Shown here in pieces: positions 58,878 through 64,000 of a DNA stretch of 64,000 nucleotides. A program made the position numbers and the translations under genes. Below the pieces are notes generated by a model, which had not been told where the DNA came from, made no database searches, and saw nothing but the letters and a program-made list of their open reading frames with translations. The stretch comes from Eretmocerus hayati (taxonomy: Eukaryota; Arthropoda; Insecta; Hymenoptera; Aphelinidae), in NCBI GenBank assembly GCA_029851415.1, contig CM056744.1:119568838-119632837 (forward strand), in the 5' to 3' direction. How positions within the stretch are numbered: the first letter of the stretch is position 1; every line of letters starts with the position of its first letter.

Positions 58878-61378
58878 AAACTGCTGAATAGACACAGCGC
58901 GACCGCGCATCAAAGGTGTCTGCGGATTGTTAACTAACCAATTCTACCTCGACAAATGAGGAAGACCTAATATTGTTTTAGCTCGGTTCCAAATCATGGA
59001 GACTGCTGAATAAAGGTACGTGCAAAGAAGTCTCAATATTGCTCGTCCAAGGTTGAACCTCGATCTTCTGAATGGAACCCCAGGATCGAAACCTACTTTG
59101 CCACGGTAGCCTCACGAGCGAAGATCAGAGGTCGAAATTTGAGTAAATTACGTCTTATCGACTCTTCAAAATGTCTATTCTTTCAAGATCGTCGATATTA
59201 ATCCATCTTAATTCCACGGTGGTGATCTTGAAATTAATTACACAAAATATGACATAAAGCTGATTTCTTTGCTCTAAATATTCTTGCTCACATCAGAAAA
59301 TGGTCAGCGGGATCTTGAACACACCTGATTGGGCTCAGAATAAGCCTCCTGCCAACAAAATTTCCATCTAGCGGACTATTCAATTTGGTGTTTGTCCATT
59401 TTTCATCCTAAGTTTCATCATTCATCATTTCAATTTCAGCGAGATTCCTACTGGACAATGTGTTTTTGATGGATTGCTCCAAAATCTCATCATTGTCCGC
59501 AATTAATCCGGTTTTGACTCCGTGATTGCAGTCAGGAAAGTATAGTATGAGTAGTGAAGTCGATCGATATGTACCAATTCTGAATGAATAACTCGGTCTT
59601 ATTCGAACAATAAAAACAATATCATTCATGTCCTGTTCCTCATATGCTCAAACTCCAAGGAGCAAACACAAAGCTATTTATGGAGTTATGACGTTTGCGC
59701 CTTTGGTCGAATAATAATTTCTCGAGTTTTTGAATTTCTAAGGGGGGTCTCATTGACAAACGAGGCCAGGTAAATGTGGGACAGCATTGATGAATGCACA
59801 GAATAAGAGCCAAGAGTAGTACGACGATGCACACACTTTCGACTCGAAGAATTCTCAAAAGAAATATCGGAATGCCCTCGCGGTGAGGAGGTGATTCTCT
59901 CGTTCATGGCGAACAAAACACTCAAAAGAAGCTGAATGAAACACCGGCTCGTTGCGCATTAAGAGTGTGTGAGTGTAGTATAATACCTCCTCTTGCCAAG
60001 AGTCCCGAAGCTGTGCAGGCAACATATGCCAGGCGCGAACCAATAATACTTACTCGCCTCAGAGTGAAAGAATTTGAATACTTTTTTCAGCATGAAGATG
60101 TGGCCGACGACGTTAAGATGACTTATTGTCATGATTACTGGCTAATATACCATTACTCATCTTCACCTCGTCCTGATTTACATCGGGCGTAAAATCCTTC
60201 TTCCAAAGCATAATCCAATCGGATGAATTCTTCCCGTTTATAAAGCGGTAACTCTGAAAGTATGGGGGCATATTGTCAATTAGCTATAATCTTCATGAAA
60301 TGGTTTTTTTTTGTTTTTAGAATAGATTTGCAATGGATCTTTGCAGTACTTGCAAACTTATCGAACTTGAAGACTTTTACAAGGAATAAGACCATGTCTT
60401 GAACTGGATCCTTGTACAGTTAGAAGATATCGAGGAAAGCTTGACAGAAATAGCGATTTTCTCAATCAGACGAGCTGACTCCAAGCTATCAAAAAATTTA
60501 CTGATTCTTTAATTCACATAGGATAAGAAATTCAAGTACTACAACCACAAATTCATACCATAACTATCTCAGGCTCAGTTTGATGTCAATTTATATCCGT
60601 CAAGCTTCAGAATATTGTAAATAACTATTTCCCGTTAGATCACAACATGCATCTCATTTCACAGATTTCTCGACAACTTCCTATCAAGTATGAGTACATA
60701 CATCATGATTATAAATGAACACGCTCCCGACTGATCTATGATCATATATGAAGTCCGTAGGTTGACATAGGTCTGCATAGTCAGTTATAGGGTTTCATGT
60801 TGGAAATGAAGCGTTTCATCGGATAACTCTGTACTTTCCTCCACCAAAGCGTCGGTATAAGGTCTCTTGCGCCTCTAACTGCTAATAAGCTGCCACCCAG
60901 AATGGAGGAAAAATCTGGTATCGACCTGTTTAAAATATACCCCACGGCTATGTATGGGGTGCCTTCAAATACGAGTTATATGCACAATTGACGGTAGTTG
61001 ATTCTTTCCGAATAGCGGAACCAGGTCCTCACAGTTTCCCCGCTCTCATGCGATTTCAGCGCTCCACCTATTCTCTCAACACATGGGAAAGAGATAGAGA
61101 GGTCCGAGTGTTTGGTGCAGCGATCACACTTGTGGAGTTCTAACCTCAAAATATCGTCTCTTCTGACTACATTTCAGACTTCCCGCTTTGTTTTATATGG
61201 TTCTAGCTACGACTGAAATTACGTCTGCACAATAGCAGGAGTATGTAACCTATTCTTTGATAAAGAAGATAATCAGAGGGTAGTCCGAGCTCCCTGCAAG
61301 TTTACGAATAAGGTCTGAGTCGCACAAGAGTGATGAACTACCGCCAAGTGCACTCGTTTGTATGTATGACTAAGTATA
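58878..61378. other. Intergenic, nothing recognised
   Basis: No motif-bearing frame. Overlapping minus-strand frames at 59640-60043 are short and unsupported. No tRNA or repeat boundary seen. Confidence 0.35.
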
Positions 61379-61380
61379 TA

Positions 61381-62139
61381 CAGTATGTCCAAAGAGTACC
61401 AGACCCCCCCCCCCCGTATCATCTCAGGGTTACGTCGTGCAAAAAAAAGTTTCATACAAAAGTTGTTGGATATGGAATGGAGATTGACATGTGCCCCCCC
61501 AGATCCGACCAACACCCCCATTTGCCCCATTATTGGCTAACTTTGAATTCTAAAATGGAAATCCCCCTTTTTGACCTCAGATTCCAGAAGAACAGAAAAT
61601 TGTATGTCCAGATAGATCATGACGTTGGTCAAGGTGACCTCCAGGGAGTGAATGGGGGTCATTGTACCTACGATGTACGGAACCCCTCCTCGCCGTGTCT
61701 CCCCACGGTTACGTCTAGCAAAAAAATGTTAGATACAAAGATGGTTGGATATCTTATGAAGGTTCGGATGTACCCCTCCCCCCCCCCAACCACCCAACTT
61801 TCCCTATTCTGGCTAACTTTGAATTTTCAAATAGAAACCCTCATTTATGACGTCCGATTCTGAAAGAAGGAAAAAAGTCACGTACAGATAGGTCATTATT
61901 GGAGTCTTATATTGTAAAATTTTCCGTTCTTCCAGAATCTGAAGTCCAAAATGAGGGTTTCTATTTGAAAATTCAAAGTTAGCCACAATGGGGCGAATTG
62001 GGGGCGGGTTCGGGGTGGGGGGAATTGGGGTGTGCACATCTGAACCTCCATTCGATATCCAACAACTTTTGTATGAAACTTTTTTGCACGGCGTAACCCT
62101 GGCGAGATACGGGGGGGGCGGTACTTTTTGGACACACTG
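61381..62139. mobile_element. Mariner-like MITE with three internal related blocks
   Basis: Termini CAGTATGTCCAAAGAGTACC and the complement of GGTACTTTTTGGACACACTG, with TA on both sides (61379-61380 and 62140-62141). Next to each end is a C- or G-homopolymer tract and a GTTACG...TTTTTTGCACG-type block. A third related block at 61660-61800 repeats the left end in direct orientation (GTTACGTCTAGCAAAAAAAT, GGTTGGATATCTTATGAAGG). No transposase; the 177-codon frame at 61330-61863 is incidental. Confidence 0.85.
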
Positions 62140-62141
62140 TA

Positions 62142-63856
62142 TAGAGTTCTACCACTTTTCTATCGCATGGGTGAACATACGCTACCATAGTTTATCCGGG
62201 AACATCTTAATATATGATCATGAGGCACTCATTTTCATCAGGGCTGTTAGAGATATGAAGGGTTTTGACGATTTGTGTAATCGATTCCAATTTATCGAAA
62301 ATTTCAATCCGATTCACCACTGGATGTGACTGTGATCTGTTCAGAACAGAAACTACGTACAATCGGAATTGTTACGGCTTATTTTCAAGCGAGGTCAATC
62401 AAATCTCAAGCGACCCGATTGTACGCTTTTCTCGTAGCTTGAACATGTGTCAAAATCGGTGAAATTCCATCAGAACCAGTATCAATTGATCCATGGTAGA
62501 AATCGCAAATGAATGAGGGAAGAGTGCAATCAATTTGAATGACTGCATGGTTAGTTACATATTTCTAGAGACATATTAGCATAGGATTGGGTGAGGATAA
62601 ATTAGTTTGATGGACTCCAAGAAAATGTCCAAATTCCCAAATATTTTCAGGTTATCATTGTATTAGACTCACTAAAATCTGGTATTTGTATTACAACTTC
62701 CAATTCACGCATGGTAAGAATCTGAAAAAATTCTGAAAAATCTGTGGTAATTTTGGAAACATATTCACTCAAGAGTTGAGTCTCTATATGAATTGTTCTG
62801 AGAAAAAATGGATGATACAAAAAGTTTTGAATTTTGTACTTTTGACGTCTTACGCTATTCTTTTGACTAATTGATGATATTTTTCGTGTCTGGAAATTTT
62901 TTCAAGCCCGGTTGGTGAGGTCTAAAGTGAGCGGATGAAGTAGATATACGAGATGGCTCGGAAATGGTATTGTAGTACTTCATTCTAAGTGACAAAGTAG
63001 ATTCGCTTCTACAACCACAAAAACAGATAATGATGCGTGATGTGGGATTTCAAAGTAGACCAAGCGACGTAAATTCTAATATGAGACCTTTCAATATTTT
63101 CAAGGGTACACTTTTATAGGATACTTTGAAAAAATAACAGAGTGCGGGAACATTTATTCTCTGACGTTTAACCCAAAAAACTGAAGCGCTTTCTTTCTTC
63201 CAACAAAAGAATTTTTACGATCCTTGACAACACTTTTTGGGTCGCAAAACAAAAGAAACATCTCCGCTCTGACACGCAAAATACTACAGAACTGACGAAC
63301 GGCCAGGGAATAACAAGAATGAAGGGTTACGAGTATACTGAAATGACTGTGAGGACTTAATTGACCCCTAAAAGGAGATGGAACAATGCTATCTGTTTCA
63401 TTCTTCAAAAAATGAGAGAGATGTATTCTTATTGCTAAATTTGTTTAGCAGAAAATGACGCTGGTATTTTTGAAGATTCATTCATCTGAACAATTTTCTG
63501 TCCAACGACGAATATTGAACAAAGAGTAATGGTACGAGTAAATAGACATTGTCAAGTGGTTTTTGAAGCGAACTGAGAGACTTTTGTCATTGTGAGGCGT
63601 AGTGTTTGAATTCTGTAAATCATACCCAGAAGCATGAGTAACTTATTTGAGAAGCTGCCGTGCTGTGATGTGCATCAAATTTATTCGATTTTGACAGATT
63701 TTTCAACAGTATATTCTGGGTCATTTCACACGAGGAAGCCAAAGTATTTTCATTCAGGAACAATGCTAGAATTTGGTTGAAGGTCAAATGATTCAGTGTT
63801 CAGTTTACTTATTCAGGAAACTTACGACTAAAATGCACCATAATTCCGTAATTAAA
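62142..63856. other. Intergenic, nothing recognised
   Basis: AT-rich, short frames only, no repeat or RNA signal identified. Confidence 0.4.
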
Positions 63857-63930
63857 GCCACTGCGGCCTCGTGGATAAAAGGTCCTTGCCTTTTGCAGAG
63901 GGCGGGGGGTTGAATCTCGGCCGGCATAAG
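63857..63930 (+). repeat. tRNA-like SINE head
   Basis: GCCACTGCGGCCTCGTGGAT (A-box region) to GGTTGAATCTCGGCCGGC (B-box). The A-box half resembles the tRNA-like sequence at 12091-12161 (GTGGATAA.GGTC). The stem pairing is poor for a functional tRNA, so a SINE head is preferred. It is followed by TCTGGAACTCTTACACCTGC, possibly the SINE body. Confidence 0.5.
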
Positions 63931-64000
63931 GGCGTTTCTCTGGAACTCTTACACCTGCTGGAATAAAGCTATGGATGATGATATAAGAGAACAATCAAAT

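Noticed and set aside
61330..61863. 177-codon ORF as a gene
   Set aside because: It spans the left end of a TA-flanked MITE and its C-rich tracts; proline runs come from homopolymer C.

Overview
The window is AT-rich eukaryotic nuclear DNA with short spliced exons, GT-AG introns and a very high density of inverted-repeat transposons. Its protein genes look arthropod: S1-family protease homologs and a six-banded-like MBD domain. An insect is the most likely source, but the order cannot be told from the sequence. No prokaryotic gene structure, rRNA, CRISPR array or autonomous transposase/reverse-transcriptase ORF was recognised.

Layout. 1-2.9 kb: non-coding, with a ~310 bp tandem repeat and an (AC)n microsatellite. 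2.93-16.02 kb: a three-level nest of inverted-repeat elements. An outer element (2927-16018) is split by a second one with a 19-bp terminal inverted repeat (3434-15072). That one is split by an ~8 kb foldback element (3717-11702) with an 8-bp target duplication, two nearly identical ~2.6-2.8 kb arms and a 78-bp-period minisatellite in each arm. 16.7-42 kb: a tandem duplication. Each unit has a conserved non-coding leader segment (about 17-19.2 and 29.2-31.2 kb) followed by a seven-coding-exon gene (21024-24171 and 37072-41446). By joining exons, each gene reads as one protein with an N-terminal methyl-CpG-binding-type domain and a C-terminal PB1 domain (528 and 532 residues). The second unit is longer because it has collected several MITEs. 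44.3-51 kb: two convergent serine-protease-homolog genes that have lost different catalytic residues. 51-64 kb: no recognisable gene; several MITEs/foldback elements and tRNA-like SINE fragments.

The strongest results are the paired MBD-PB1 genes, the nested palindromic element with target duplications, and the convergent catalytically dead S1 paralogs. Exon joins, domain calls and transposon boundaries were made by eye from the sequence. Family assignments rest on remembered motif patterns, not on searches.
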